This document shows positions 15,590 to 23,720 of a stretch of DNA of 64,000 nt, in pieces. Numbering within the stretch: the stretch's first letter is position 1; each line of letters opens with the position of its first letter. The translations under genes and the position numbers were made by a program. The DNA comes from Pseudomonas frederiksbergensis (GTDB lineage: Bacteria; Pseudomonadota; Gammaproteobacteria; Pseudomonadales; Pseudomonadaceae). A model generated the notes under the pieces. The model ran no database searches. It saw only the letters and a program-made list of their open reading frames with translations, and was not told the origin of the DNA. The stretch is taken from NCBI RefSeq assembly GCF_003732275.1, contig NZ_MOBM01000038.1, positions 620,001 through 684,000 on the forward strand, in the 5' to 3' direction.

Positions 15590-17350
15590 TCAGTAAACCT
15601 GCACCCGCCACAACTCCCGCGAAGACGAAGCCGCCGACATCGGCAGCCTTCCATGCAGTGTCCGATAGTTATCAATCAGCACCAAATCCCCTTCACTCCA
15701 TTGATGGGCAATCATGCACTCCGGGTCATAAACCAGCGCGTTGACCTGTTCCAACAACGCCTGCTGAGCCTCCTCATCATGGTCCTGCACAGCCTGGCTC
15801 AGGGTCTGCAGTGTCGAGTCGGTGCCCTCTTGGTAGCGCAGGATGAGTTCGCCGCTGCGGGGGTGATGATCCACCAGGCTGTACATGCGCGGGGAGCCAC
15901 CGAAGTAGGTCATTTTGGTGTAGTAGGTGATGTTCACGTTCTGCCATTGTCGGGCGACTTGCTGCCCGACTTTGCGCAGTACGTTTCGGCTGTCGACGAT
16001 GGTGGTCTGGCCCTCGCCCGGCTGCGGCGCTGTCTTGCAATACAGCATGAATTTGCTGGCGCAGAATTTTGGATTGCGCTGAACCTGTGCGTCGCTGTCG
16101 GGCAGCATGTTCAGGTCCCAGTGCAAAGGTGTTTTCTCCAGCGAATGCACCACGCCTTGGGGTTTGTCCGCAGGTTTGACCACATGCACGGCGCCGAAGG
16201 CCCATTCGTACAGCGTGCCGAAGCGTTCGCAGCTGCGAGCAAAACTGTCCTGGTCGTCGAAGCGACAGCCCTTGAGGCAGACGAAACCAAAGGTTTCCAC
16301 CAGTGCCTCCAACAGGCCCGTGGACAGTCGTTCGAAACCCAGCCCCAACGGGTCTCGCACCACCAGGCCAAAGAGCGGAAGCTTTTGCAGTTCGTATTCG
16401 AAGCCTTTGGCCTGCGGGTTTTCTGTTTGGTGGTAGAGCCACGGCCGCCCTTGCCAGGTGACCAGCACATGGTGGTCGAGGTCGACTTGGGCGCGTGCGC
16501 GAAGGCTCTGGCTGCCATCGATGTTGCACACCGGCACGGCATGCCAGGGGCTGACGACACGGGTCAGCCCTTCGGCCAAGCCGAAGGTGAATTTGGGCCC
16601 GGCATTGCTGTATTGATGGACCGACAATCGAATGTCGTCACCGAAGAAACGATCCACTGCCGCATTCAATGCCTGCCCGCGAAACATCATTTGGTAGGCT
16701 TTGAAATTGATTTGCTGCAGGTACTCATCCTCGCTCTGCCCGTCCTCACGACACAGACGCAGGTCGTTGTAGAGATGACTGCAGAGGTGATCATGCGCCT
16801 GGCTGAGGGATTCATCGTGCCGGCTCTGCTCGATCAGATCCCCAAGGTTTTTCCAGGGCAGACGAGCCTGCTTGATCAGGCAGGCGCGAACCGACTCGGC
16901 ACTTTGGGCCTGAGGGAACAGGTCTTCCATGCTGACCCACTGAATCGTATGGGTGGTACACAGTTCACGCAAAGCCCGGTTGTAGGTCTCACGAACGTCG
17001 TCGGCCACCCCGACGATGTCATTGAACGTTGTTCCGTCACTGAGGATCGACACCACACAACCCGGTGCGTGCAGCGCGGCGATGGCCTGGCCGAGCTGGT
17101 CGAGGCGCTCGATAGCGATGACTTCGCCATAATCCGGCAGCACGCCGAATGTCTGGTCAGTGGCGTTTGGCGACTTGCAGGGAAAGCCTGGCAGTACCAG
17201 ACGCACCGGCAGGCTCTGATCGAAGCAATGCCCCAGACGTAACGCGAGATGCGCTCTGCCTTGTGTGTCGAAACAATCATCCGTGCCTTTGAGCAGATAA
17301 CCCGCGAGCAAATCGCTGACGGCAGCGATCCATGCGTCTCTATGTTCCAT
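15590..17350 (-). CDS. isocyanide synthase fused to a Fe(II)/2-oxoglutarate oxygenase (PvcA-PvcB-type fusion)
   Basis: 586 residues. Residues about 10-310 are a PvcA/DIT1 (isonitrile synthase) domain, with LPGFPCKSPN at 53-62, LPDYGEVIAI at 71-80 and SDGTTFNDIVG. Residues about 325-586 are a TauD/TfdA oxygenase with the iron facial triad His410-x-Asp412 (LHWDLN) and His566 (TLHGRLP), and Arg579/Arg582 near the end for 2-oxoglutarate. The first domain would turn an amino acid amine into an isonitrile using ribulose 5-phosphate; the second would decarboxylate, desaturate or hydroxylate it. AAGGA lies 9 nt before the ATG at 17350. Last gene of a three-gene operon. The amino acid substrate cannot be read. 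Confidence 0.85.
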   Translation of the reverse strand: MEHRDAWIAAVSDLLAGYLLKGTDDCFDTQGRAHLALRLGHCFDQSLPVRLVLPGFPCKSPNATDQTFGVLPDYGEVIAIERLDQLGQAIAALHAPGCVVSILSDGTTFNDIVGVADDVRETYNRALRELCTTHTIQWVSMEDLFPQAQSAESVRACLIKQARLPWKNLGDLIEQSRHDESLSQAHDHLCSHLYNDLRLCREDGQSEDEYLQQINFKAYQMMFRGQALNAAVDRFFGDDIRLSVHQYSNAGPKFTFGLAEGLTRVVSPWHAVPVCNIDGSQSLRARAQVDLDHHVLVTWQGRPWLYHQTENPQAKGFEYELQKLPLFGLVVRDPLGLGFERLSTGLLEALVETFGFVCLKGCRFDDQDSFARSCERFGTLYEWAFGAVHVVKPADKPQGVVHSLEKTPLHWDLNMLPDSDAQVQRNPKFCASKFMLYCKTAPQPGEGQTTIVDSRNVLRKVGQQVARQWQNVNITYYTKMTYFGGSPRMYSLVDHHPRSGELILRYQEGTDSTLQTLSQAVQDHDEEAQQALLEQVNALVYDPECMIAHQWSEGDLVLIDNYRTLHGRLPMSAASSSRELWRVQVY

Positions 17351-17377
17351 AGAACAAGTTCCTTGAGAGTGTGTGTA

Positions 17378-18097
17378 TCAATAGGATTTAACCGTGTCGC
17401 CATGCTCGGTGAATGCAGGCGCGGTACCGCAGACTTGCTGCAGAATGCGCAGCAACCCGGCCGGCTGTTCGCAGCAGAAGTTCGGGGCCTGGGCCCGCAA
17501 TATTGGGGGCAGGCCATACCCCCAAGTGACCGCCGCCGAGTACATGCCTGCAGCACGCGCGGTCTTCAAATCGATCTCGGTGTCACCGACGAACAAACAG
17601 CGTTGCGGATCAACCGACAATCGCCGGGCGGCTTCCCATGCCACATCCGGCTGAGGTTTGAGCGCCCTGCCCGCGCGATGCCCCAGAATCGTCCCGAAGG
17701 TATTTTGTGGAAGCAGCGCATCGGCTACTTGCAGGGCCATTTCCTCGGTCTTGTTGGTCACGATTGCCAGCGGCACTTGTAACTGGCGACAACCTTCAAG
17801 CAAGGCAAGCACACCGCTGAATGGCCGGGAAAATTGCACAAGGTTGTTTTGATACAGCGTCACATAGCGCTGGTGCATAGCGACCGCATCGGCAATGCCA
17901 AACCGCTCGGCAACCTGCTCGATCATCGCCGTGACCCCGCCGCCGATATAACCCCGCACCGTTTGCGCTGTCTGCGCCGGGCAACCGTGTTCGAGCAACA
18001 CCTGGTTCAGGCACCAAGTGATGTCAGGCAGGGTGTCGACCAAGGTCCCGTCTAAATCGAAGAGTACGGCTTCGACCCGCAACCGAGACGCCATCAT
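17378..18097 (-). CDS. HAD-superfamily phosphatase (phosphoglycolate phosphatase-like)
   Basis: 239 residues. Motif I VLFDLDGTLVDT (nucleophile Asp), motif II IVTNKTE, motif III Lys in ALKPQPD and motif IV FVGDTEIDLKTA are all present, with a helical C1 cap, as in Gph/PgmB-like enzymes. The ATG at 18097 overlaps the stop of the upstream isocyanide synthase (ATGA), so it is translationally coupled. A phosphatase inside an isonitrile operon is unusual; it could act on a phosphosugar by-product of the ribulose 5-phosphate-using synthases or on a pathway intermediate. That role is inference. Confidence 0.82.
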   Translation of the reverse strand: MMASRLRVEAVLFDLDGTLVDTLPDITWCLNQVLLEHGCPAQTAQTVRGYIGGGVTAMIEQVAERFGIADAVAMHQRYVTLYQNNLVQFSRPFSGVLALLEGCRQLQVPLAIVTNKTEEMALQVADALLPQNTFGTILGHRAGRALKPQPDVAWEAARRLSVDPQRCLFVGDTEIDLKTARAAGMYSAAVTWGYGLPPILRAQAPNFCCEQPAGLLRILQQVCGTAPAFTEHGDTVKSY

Positions 18098-19089
18098 TGA
18101 GCACTGGCGTAGTGACAAGGACGCCCCTTGCGAAACACCAGTCGGTGGTAGCGCTCATCGACATTGCTGCGTTTTTCGAGGGTGACCACACCCCGTCGCT
18201 TGATCGCCACCGAATGCCAGGGCGTACGCCACAGGTCACTGGTTGGCACCAGTCGAATACCGATCTTCGTCGACACCGCCAGTTGCGGGTGAATCGACAG
18301 GCGCAGGCAATGCGGGTAGCGCGCCTGTAACAGAGCACTCCAGGCTTCACTGCGCTGGATCACCCGCTGCGAGGCAGGCTTGGCGATTTTCTTCACCGCA
18401 TTGAGACTCATGCCGGCGAATACCTTGAGCCCCGAGTAATCCTCGGAAAGGAAGCGATGGATGCCGCAGTACATCAACATCATGTGCGGATCATCCTTGA
18501 AACGCTGCTGCAACAAGACCAATGACTGGCCGTGCTCGATCATCATTTCCTCACGCATGGCGTCCAGACAATCAAGCGGAGGATAGGCATCCCTGAGGTC
18601 GAAATGGGCGAACGTGCCGGGATAGTGCTGTTCAGCGTAGTCCTGGATAGCGTCGGTGTAGGCCTTAACGTCCGCATCGGGAACATGCACCAGGTCAGAG
18701 AATACATAGCCGTCGGAGCAGATATGAATCAGCGCCCCCGGTGCGTAGATCTCGTGGATCTCATTGCACAGGCGATGTAACTCGTCGATTGCATGATGTT
18801 CAGCAAGATCGGGTAGATGGCTGAGGGTTTTCTTGCGGCTGGGCGACTTGCCGGGAAAGGCTGGCAAGACCATTTCGATCTGGCGACCGCTCTCGACCGC
18901 TTGCATTACCTTCGCCAGATGGGGTTGCAGCACCTGCAACGAAAGTTCGTGATCCTGCCCCGGGGCAAGGCTACGACGTCGAAACAGGCATTCGAGGATT
19001 TGCTGGGCAATGTTCATGTGCGCGATGTTCTGATGCTCGTGCACCAGCTGACCGCACACCTGTTGAGCAACGGTGTTTGAACCCTGCAT
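18094..19089 (-). CDS. isocyanide (isonitrile) synthase, PvcA/DIT1 family
   Basis: 331 residues, the usual length of stand-alone PvcA/IsnA proteins. Diagnostic stretches are VLPAFPGKSPS (74-84), HLPDLAEHHAIDEL, IHICSDGYVFSDL and the C-terminal RLSIHPQ region. The ATG at 19089 has AAGGGA 8 nt upstream. First gene of the operon 19089-15590, followed by the HAD phosphatase with 4-nt overlap. Having a second synthase beside the fused one suggests either two isonitrile groups in one product or a division of labour. Confidence 0.85.
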   Translation of the reverse strand: MQGSNTVAQQVCGQLVHEHQNIAHMNIAQQILECLFRRRSLAPGQDHELSLQVLQPHLAKVMQAVESGRQIEMVLPAFPGKSPSRKKTLSHLPDLAEHHAIDELHRLCNEIHEIYAPGALIHICSDGYVFSDLVHVPDADVKAYTDAIQDYAEQHYPGTFAHFDLRDAYPPLDCLDAMREEMMIEHGQSLVLLQQRFKDDPHMMLMYCGIHRFLSEDYSGLKVFAGMSLNAVKKIAKPASQRVIQRSEAWSALLQARYPHCLRLSIHPQLAVSTKIGIRLVPTSDLWRTPWHSVAIKRRGVVTLEKRSNVDERYHRLVFRKGRPCHYASAQ

Positions 19090-19294
19090 AGACAATCCCT
19101 TGTGTGGTGAATAACGGCCATTTTTTTGGCCGCCAGCAGATATTCCTTACCTGCGGGCGGCTAAATTCCTACAAGTCGTTAGGGCTGTCAATCGTGGCAA
19201 TCAGGAATATTGCGGTCTGGTTTGTGGTCGAGGGGCTCGATGCGAATGCCATAGAACAAAAATTAAAGAACTGTGTTTTTTCGTGGCTACACTC

Positions 19295-19325
19295 ATCACT
19301 GGTAGCTTTTGGCTACCAACGTGAT
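19295..19325 (+). promoter_or_regulatory. leader hairpin upstream of the cytochrome gene
   Basis: ATCAC-T-GGTAGC, loop TTTTG, GCTACC-AAC-GTGAT: two stacked helices of 6 and 5 bp separated by an asymmetric bulge, ending 38 nt before the ATG at 19363. No U-run follows, so it is not an intrinsic terminator. Confidence 0.4.
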
Positions 19326-19362
19326 GGGTCCCAATAGGAAATTACAAATAGAAGGGAATCTG

Positions 19363-21189
19363 ATGAACAAATTAAAAGCCCCCCCGTTTGCCTGCGCTGC
19401 ATTGTTGTTTTTCGGCTGCAATTCAATGACTCAGGCTGCCGACATTCTGGATCAGGGATGGAATGACACCACCCTCTCCAATTGGCATGACCTTTCACAA
19501 GGATCGAGAATTCTCCCTCTCTCCTGGGCGCTTGCATTGGAAGAGCCCACTTCAGAGGAGAAATTCATGAGTGACAACACGATCTCAGCCTACGGTTACA
19601 CGCCTTATAATCCGTCTTATAAAGGTAAGCGTCTTACGTTGCCGATGGGTTTCGTTTTGGATGATAGCCACGACAGCAAGCTGTCTTTCACCAAACTCCG
19701 TTGGTTTTTTGGACAAGGGACGCAAGAGCCGTGGGTGGGGATGAACTGCTCTGCTTGTCACACGGCTCAAATCAATTTTGAAGGACAGAATCTTGTCATC
19801 AATGGCGGGCCAACCAACGCCGACTTTCAAAATTTCTTTAAAGCGTTGAGAGCGGCTTTAACCACAACGGCTTCCGACCCTGAAAAATTTGAACGCTTTG
19901 CAAAGAATGTCCTGGAGGATGACCTGTCGGACGGGAATCGCCAACGGCTGAAAAAATCCCTGGAAAGCTTGAATGCGTTTTATGCACAAAACGAGACACT
20001 GAACGCCACCGATCTGCAATATGGCCCAGGTCGCCTTGATGCAGTGGGCCACATTCTCAACAAGATCAGTCAAGTCACCCAAGCGAACCCGCCTACCCCT
20101 AACCCCTCTGATGCTCCGGTGAGTTATCCATTTCTTTGGAATACACATCAACACAACGTCCTCCAATGGAACGGAATGGTCAGTAAATCAGAAATCAACC
20201 CGTTAATACCAGGCGGCGACGGCCTCGATGTTGGAGGTCTGGGGCGTAATGCTGGAGAGGCTATCGGCGTGTACGCCGATATTCGACCGGTTAAAGAAAA
20301 TCCGGCCAAGCCAGGATTTGTCTCCAGTGTGAACGTGAAAAATCTGGTGGTTTTAGAACATTCTCTTTATAGCCTGAAGCCTCCGCGGTGGCCCGGGGCG
20401 CTGCCAAAAGACCTCACATCAGGTGCCAAATTATTTACGGACAATTGTGCAGGCTGCCATGCACCCCTTGAGAGAAACGATCTCACCACGCCAATCAAAG
20501 CGGTCATGGTTCCAATTGCTGCGAATGAACATTTAAATCCTCGGGGCCCAAATGACAGGACCATTAGCACGGACCCCTGGATGGCGTGCAATGCCTATCA
20601 ATTTAAAGCGGATGCTGGAGTGTTAGCGGGTTATCTTAAAGCCGATAAAACAAAAGAGCCCATTCAGTCAAATGAGCTTCTCTACAACATGCTGGGTGTG
20701 ACCGTCCTGGAGACATTACTTGGCAAAGGACGCGATGTCGCCGAGCTGGTTTTCGATGGATTGCTTGGCATAGAGCCTCAACCTGTAAAAGTCCCGGGAT
20801 TCAAAGACCGTGCCTTGTTCAGTAGTGTTGATGAGAAAGCGTTACGGCTATACAACTGTTACCGTGCCAGCCCAAAGGTCGCTCTTCTCGCCTATAAAGC
20901 AAGACCCCTCACCGGCATTTGGGCCACAGCGCCTTACTTGCATAACGGCTCTGTTCCGACCCTGAACGACCTTCTCCTGCCACCCCGTCAGCGTCCCTCG
21001 AGTTTTTATACAGGGACCCATGAATTCGATAATCAAAAGGTGGGATTCAAGACCGAGAAATCGGACAAGAATTGGTTTCTTTTCGACACCAAGCTTGAGG
21101 GCAACAGCAACGCCGGCCATGACTATGGCGTGGGCAGTCTTAGTGATATCCAAAGGTCACAGCTTCTCGACTACTTGAAGTCACTTTGA
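19363..21189 (+). CDS. secreted di-heme cytochrome c peroxidase-like enzyme (RoxA/fatty-acid dioxygenase-like)
   Basis: 608 residues from the ATG at 19363 (GAAGGGAA upstream). The signal peptide ends near MTQA, and two c-heme motifs follow: CSACH (about residue 130) and CAGCH (about residue 367). The C-terminus, GIWATAPYLHNGSVPTLNDL, is typical of the MauG/RoxA branch. At this length it resembles RoxA-type rubber oxygenases and the P. aeruginosa oleate 10S-dioxygenase/diol synthase pair rather than the ~340-residue CcpA. So it may be a periplasmic dioxygenase; substrate unknown. Base composition is visibly lower in G+C than the neighbours. It is divergent from the isocyanide operon. Confidence 0.75.
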   Translation: MNKLKAPPFACAALLFFGCNSMTQAADILDQGWNDTTLSNWHDLSQGSRILPLSWALALEEPTSEEKFMSDNTISAYGYTPYNPSYKGKRLTLPMGFVLDDSHDSKLSFTKLRWFFGQGTQEPWVGMNCSACHTAQINFEGQNLVINGGPTNADFQNFFKALRAALTTTASDPEKFERFAKNVLEDDLSDGNRQRLKKSLESLNAFYAQNETLNATDLQYGPGRLDAVGHILNKISQVTQANPPTPNPSDAPVSYPFLWNTHQHNVLQWNGMVSKSEINPLIPGGDGLDVGGLGRNAGEAIGVYADIRPVKENPAKPGFVSSVNVKNLVVLEHSLYSLKPPRWPGALPKDLTSGAKLFTDNCAGCHAPLERNDLTTPIKAVMVPIAANEHLNPRGPNDRTISTDPWMACNAYQFKADAGVLAGYLKADKTKEPIQSNELLYNMLGVTVLETLLGKGRDVAELVFDGLLGIEPQPVKVPGFKDRALFSSVDEKALRLYNCYRASPKVALLAYKARPLTGIWATAPYLHNGSVPTLNDLLLPPRQRPSSFYTGTHEFDNQKVGFKTEKSDKNWFLFDTKLEGNSNAGHDYGVGSLSDIQRSQLLDYLKSL

Positions 21190-21239
21190 GCTGCGTCGCA
21201 GACGCCCTCACCTGAGGCATGGCGTGGTAATCGCTAGGA

Positions 21240-21266
21240 GGGGCGACCAAAAGTAGTGGTCGCCCC
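21240..21266. terminator. 10-bp perfect hairpin after the cytochrome gene
   Basis: GGGGCGACCA and TGGTCGCCCC around 7 nt, 50 nt past the stop. No U-run on the plus strand; possible terminator or mRNA end stabiliser. Confidence 0.45.
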
Positions 21267-21276
21267 GCCGAGGCCG

Positions 21277-21359
21277 TTACAGGTTTAATGTTTGCTTTAG
21301 CTATCAGAAGTTAGCCGGGGTGTTGGCGCTGATGATTTCAGCCTCATCCGACCCAATAT
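21277..21359 (-). pseudogene. 3' remnant of a second puuR-like gene (left piece)
   Basis: Read on the minus strand it encodes IGSDEAEIISANTPANF and a stop, matching the C-terminus of the intact regulator at 24489 with scattered substitutions; similarity continues into the downstream flank. The copy breaks at about 21359, and its continuation is found 2.28 kb away at 23640. Confidence 0.75.
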
Positions 21360-21421
21360 GGTAGATCGCGTTAGCTAGGCTGCTTGCCTTGAAGGGAATG
21401 GCGTTCAAGCAGCCTCATGAC

Positions 21422-21976
21422 TTAGGCCCGCCACGGTGGAAGAGCCCCTTCGAAAAGTGAAAAGGCTCGATGCAGGAAACTGTTGAAGCGAGCGGCATCA
21501 CGCCGCAGCCCTGCCTGTTGACCACCAATCAGGCATAGATGGGCCACCTGACCAATCACTTCTGCTTCGCCTGGCATATGGACCAAGCGGCGGCACGTCC
21601 GTATCGCGAAGTTCAGTCGTCTTGTGTCAACACGCTGCTGAAACTCGCCTACCAACGGATCGTGCAGCGACCAGGCTCGGATGGAAACTTCCCGCCCAGG
21701 TTGTTTCTCAGCGGCAATACTCAAGTAGCGTTTCAAGGTTTCGCCCGCGCTACGACCCTGCGCCGCATAAGCGAGCATGCGCTCCGTGTAGTCTTCTTCC
21801 CAAGCGGCCAGCAAGGTGCGGACAAAGTCTTCGCGATTGCGGAAATGGTGATAGAACGATCCGCGGGTCACATTTAATCGGCGCGAGAGACTCTCGGCCG
21901 AAACGCCAATATGCCCTATTTGGTCGAGGGCCTCAAAACCAGCCGCGATCCAATGGTTACGAGTTAGTTTTCTCAC
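21422..21976 (-). CDS. TetR-family transcriptional regulator
   Basis: 184 residues. The N-terminal TetR helix-turn-helix is clear: IGVSAESLSRRLNVTRGSFY-HHFRNREDFVRTLL (about 22-56). The C-terminal ligand domain is diverged. A perfect palindrome (22002-22020) sits 26 nt upstream of the start at 21976, in the gap to the divergent DJ-1-like gene, which is the likely target. Confidence 0.85.
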   Translation of the reverse strand: MRKLTRNHWIAAGFEALDQIGHIGVSAESLSRRLNVTRGSFYHHFRNREDFVRTLLAAWEEDYTERMLAYAAQGRSAGETLKRYLSIAAEKQPGREVSIRAWSLHDPLVGEFQQRVDTRRLNFAIRTCRRLVHMPGEAEVIGQVAHLCLIGGQQAGLRRDAARFNSFLHRAFSLFEGALPPWRA

Positions 21977-22001
21977 CAGTTATTTCGCTCCATATTTAGC
22001 G

Positions 22002-22020
22002 CCATACAGACTGTGTATGG
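22002..22020. promoter_or_regulatory. probable TetR operator
   Basis: CCATACA-GACTG-TGTATGG: a perfect 7-bp inverted repeat with a 5-nt centre between the divergent TetR and DJ-1 genes, the usual place and symmetry for TetR autoregulation. Confidence 0.65.
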
Positions 22021-22102
22021 TGCGCAACCGATTGATACGCTGCGAACACCAGCAAAGATGGCCGTTGCGTTTTGCACGCCAGCACTTTTCATGGAGCTCG
22101 CC

Positions 22103-22723
22103 TTGAAGAAAATCGTTCTGGTTGCTTTCGACCAATTCACTGATATCGACCTATTCCTGATGTGGGACATTTTAGGCCGCAACACTGAGGACTGGCACGT
22201 CCGAATATTGGGTTCTAGCTCTATCGTGCGATCGGCGCACGGCCTGCCTGTTTCGGTGCACGGTCCGCTTTCCGAGGCCAATAGCGCCGACGCGGTATTG
22301 TTCGTCAGCGGCAAGGAAGGGATACCCGCTGCACTTGCCGCCCCAGATTTCCTGAAGTCGTTTGAACTTGACTCCAGACGCCAGCGAATCGGCTCCATAT
22401 GCGCCGGAGCTTTCATTCTCGAACGGCTTGGGCTGCTCAGCGGCCAAGCAACTACACACCCGGATGCACGATCGAGCTTGCGAGCTCTGGGACTTGAGCC
22501 CGTGGACCAGCCTCTTGTATGCCAGGGGAACGTTGCAACCGCTGGCGGATGCCTTTCGGCGCTCTATCTGGTGGGATGGTTGGTTGAATCCTGGTTCGAT
22601 GTCGACAAGCGCCGTGCGACGTTGCTCCCTGTTCTGCCAACTGGGCAGCAAGAGCTCTATGATGCCTTGATCGGGCTCAGTATCCGACAAGGAGAAGTTG
22701 GCGCCTCAACACCCCACACTTGA
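22103..22723 (+). CDS. DJ-1/PfpI-family protein
   Basis: About 206 residues. The TTG at 22103 is favoured because GGAG lies 6 nt upstream and gives the usual MKKIVLVAF start; ATG 22091 is the alternative. The fold is a class I glutamine amidotransferase-like domain with the nucleophile elbow GSICAGAFILERLGLL (Cys as nucleophile) and DIDLFLMWD, like the isonitrile-hydratase/thiJ group of DJ-1 proteins. Divergent from TetR, which probably represses it. Isonitrile hydratase belongs to this superfamily, so a role in isonitrile turnover is conceivable but unproven. Confidence 0.75.
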   Translation: MKKIVLVAFDQFTDIDLFLMWDILGRNTEDWHVRILGSSSIVRSAHGLPVSVHGPLSEANSADAVLFVSGKEGIPAALAAPDFLKSFELDSRRQRIGSICAGAFILERLGLLSGQATTHPDARSSLRALGLEPVDQPLVCQGNVATAGGCLSALYLVGWLVESWFDVDKRRATLLPVLPTGQQELYDALIGLSIRQGEVGASTPHT

Positions 22724-22945
22724 ATACGTACCTGATAGCCTAAGTAGGCACGCCGCAATATGGAAAAAGAGCCGCTTGTACAGCGAGATTCCTCCACTAT
22801 GCAGATACCTCGTGTGCTTGGGAATGAGCAGTGAGCGCGGTTGTCCCTGTCCGGCTTGAAAGTCGGTAACCGTCACTTCTAAGCTAGACAAGCACTTACA
22901 GGGCGACAAGGAGCGTTATACGTCAAACCATCGCAACAAGAAACG

Positions 22946-22960
22946 CGACATGGCATGTCG
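22946..22960. promoter_or_regulatory. perfect palindrome before the DUF2867 gene
   Basis: CGACATG-G-CATGTCG, 36 nt upstream of the start at 22996. Position and symmetry fit a repressor operator. The rest of 22724-22995 shows no gene. Confidence 0.4.
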
Positions 22961-22995
22961 TCTAATTAGTAGTTAGAACTCAGGAGAGATCCCCT

Positions 22996-23526
22996 ATGCC
23001 CCGAGAATTTGAGCTCATTATGTCCGTGCCAGTCCCCTCGAGGTCCGGCATCACCCACCTTTACAAGTCGATGAACCTAGCGGACGCTTTTGCGATTCGG
23101 CTCCCTGCGGGCACATCTAGCAATCCAGATTTGCTAGCTCGATTCATCCTTTCCCACCAGCCATCCTGGATTGGATGGCTGATGAAAGTCCGAGACACTA
23201 TCGTTGCCTGTTTTGGTCTCAAGACAGCCAAACATTTGGCATCACTTGCTAATCGGGTTGGAATCTTCAAGGTCTACAGCACGAACCAGACTGAAATCGT
23301 GTTGGGAGAGGACGACAAGCATCTCGACTTCCGGATATCGATCCTGTGTTCTGGAGAGGCAGAGCCAGAAGGCAGTCGCCAACTCGTTTTTTCAACCGTG
23401 GTCCAGTGCCACAACCGTCTAGGCCGGGCCTACATCTTCGTTATTGCCCCATTTCACCGCTTGGTGGTTAAGGCCAGCCTCCTCCGTGCAGCGCGCGTCG
23501 GTTGGCCTCTGGCTACCTGCCCCTAA
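22996..23526 (+). CDS. DUF2867-family protein
   Basis: 176 residues, start fixed by AGGAGA 8 nt before the ATG. The DUF2867 signature is clear: WIGWLMKVRDTIVACFGLK, NRVGIFKV, EIVLGEDDKHLDFRISIL, then STVVQCHNRLGRAYIFVIAPFHRLVV. Function of the family is unknown; it sometimes occurs fused to NAD-binding epimerase domains. It is part of the 2.28-kb block that interrupts the puuR remnant and has a lower G+C look than the flanks. Confidence 0.8.
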   Translation: MPREFELIMSVPVPSRSGITHLYKSMNLADAFAIRLPAGTSSNPDLLARFILSHQPSWIGWLMKVRDTIVACFGLKTAKHLASLANRVGIFKVYSTNQTEIVLGEDDKHLDFRISILCSGEAEPEGSRQLVFSTVVQCHNRLGRAYIFVIAPFHRLVVKASLLRAARVGWPLATCP

Positions 23527-23639
23527 GGCTGAGAGCGCTGTGTGCCCCTGAGGTCTAACCCTTCCATCGAAAGGCTGTTCTGGCAAGCCTGGCCAAGTCT
23601 CTCAGGTCAAACGTCAGGCCTCTAAAATTCATTCAATTG

Positions 23640-23716
23640 CGAAACCGATGCGGCAACGTCGTCGGAAAGTAATACCCATCCCCGGCATTCAACACACTAA
23701 TCTGCCCATCAACGCC
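23640..23716 (-). pseudogene. remnant of a second puuR-like gene (right piece)
   Basis: On the minus strand it encodes VDGQISVLNAGDGYYFPTTL-PHRF, the segment that directly precedes the part preserved at 21277. Against the intact gene (24547-24623) only a few bases differ. The piece ends against the GNAT gene stop. Confidence 0.75.
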
Positions 23717-23720
23717 AAGC

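Noticed and set aside
15533..17242. 569-codon open frame on the plus strand
   Set aside because: It is the antisense shadow of the isocyanide synthase-oxygenase gene; the translation is Gln/His-rich low-information sequence and the minus strand holds clear catalytic motifs.
21422..23526. An insertion sequence or transposon between the puuR remnants
   Set aside because: No transposase, no terminal inverted repeats or target duplication could be seen; described only as an insertion of unknown mechanism.
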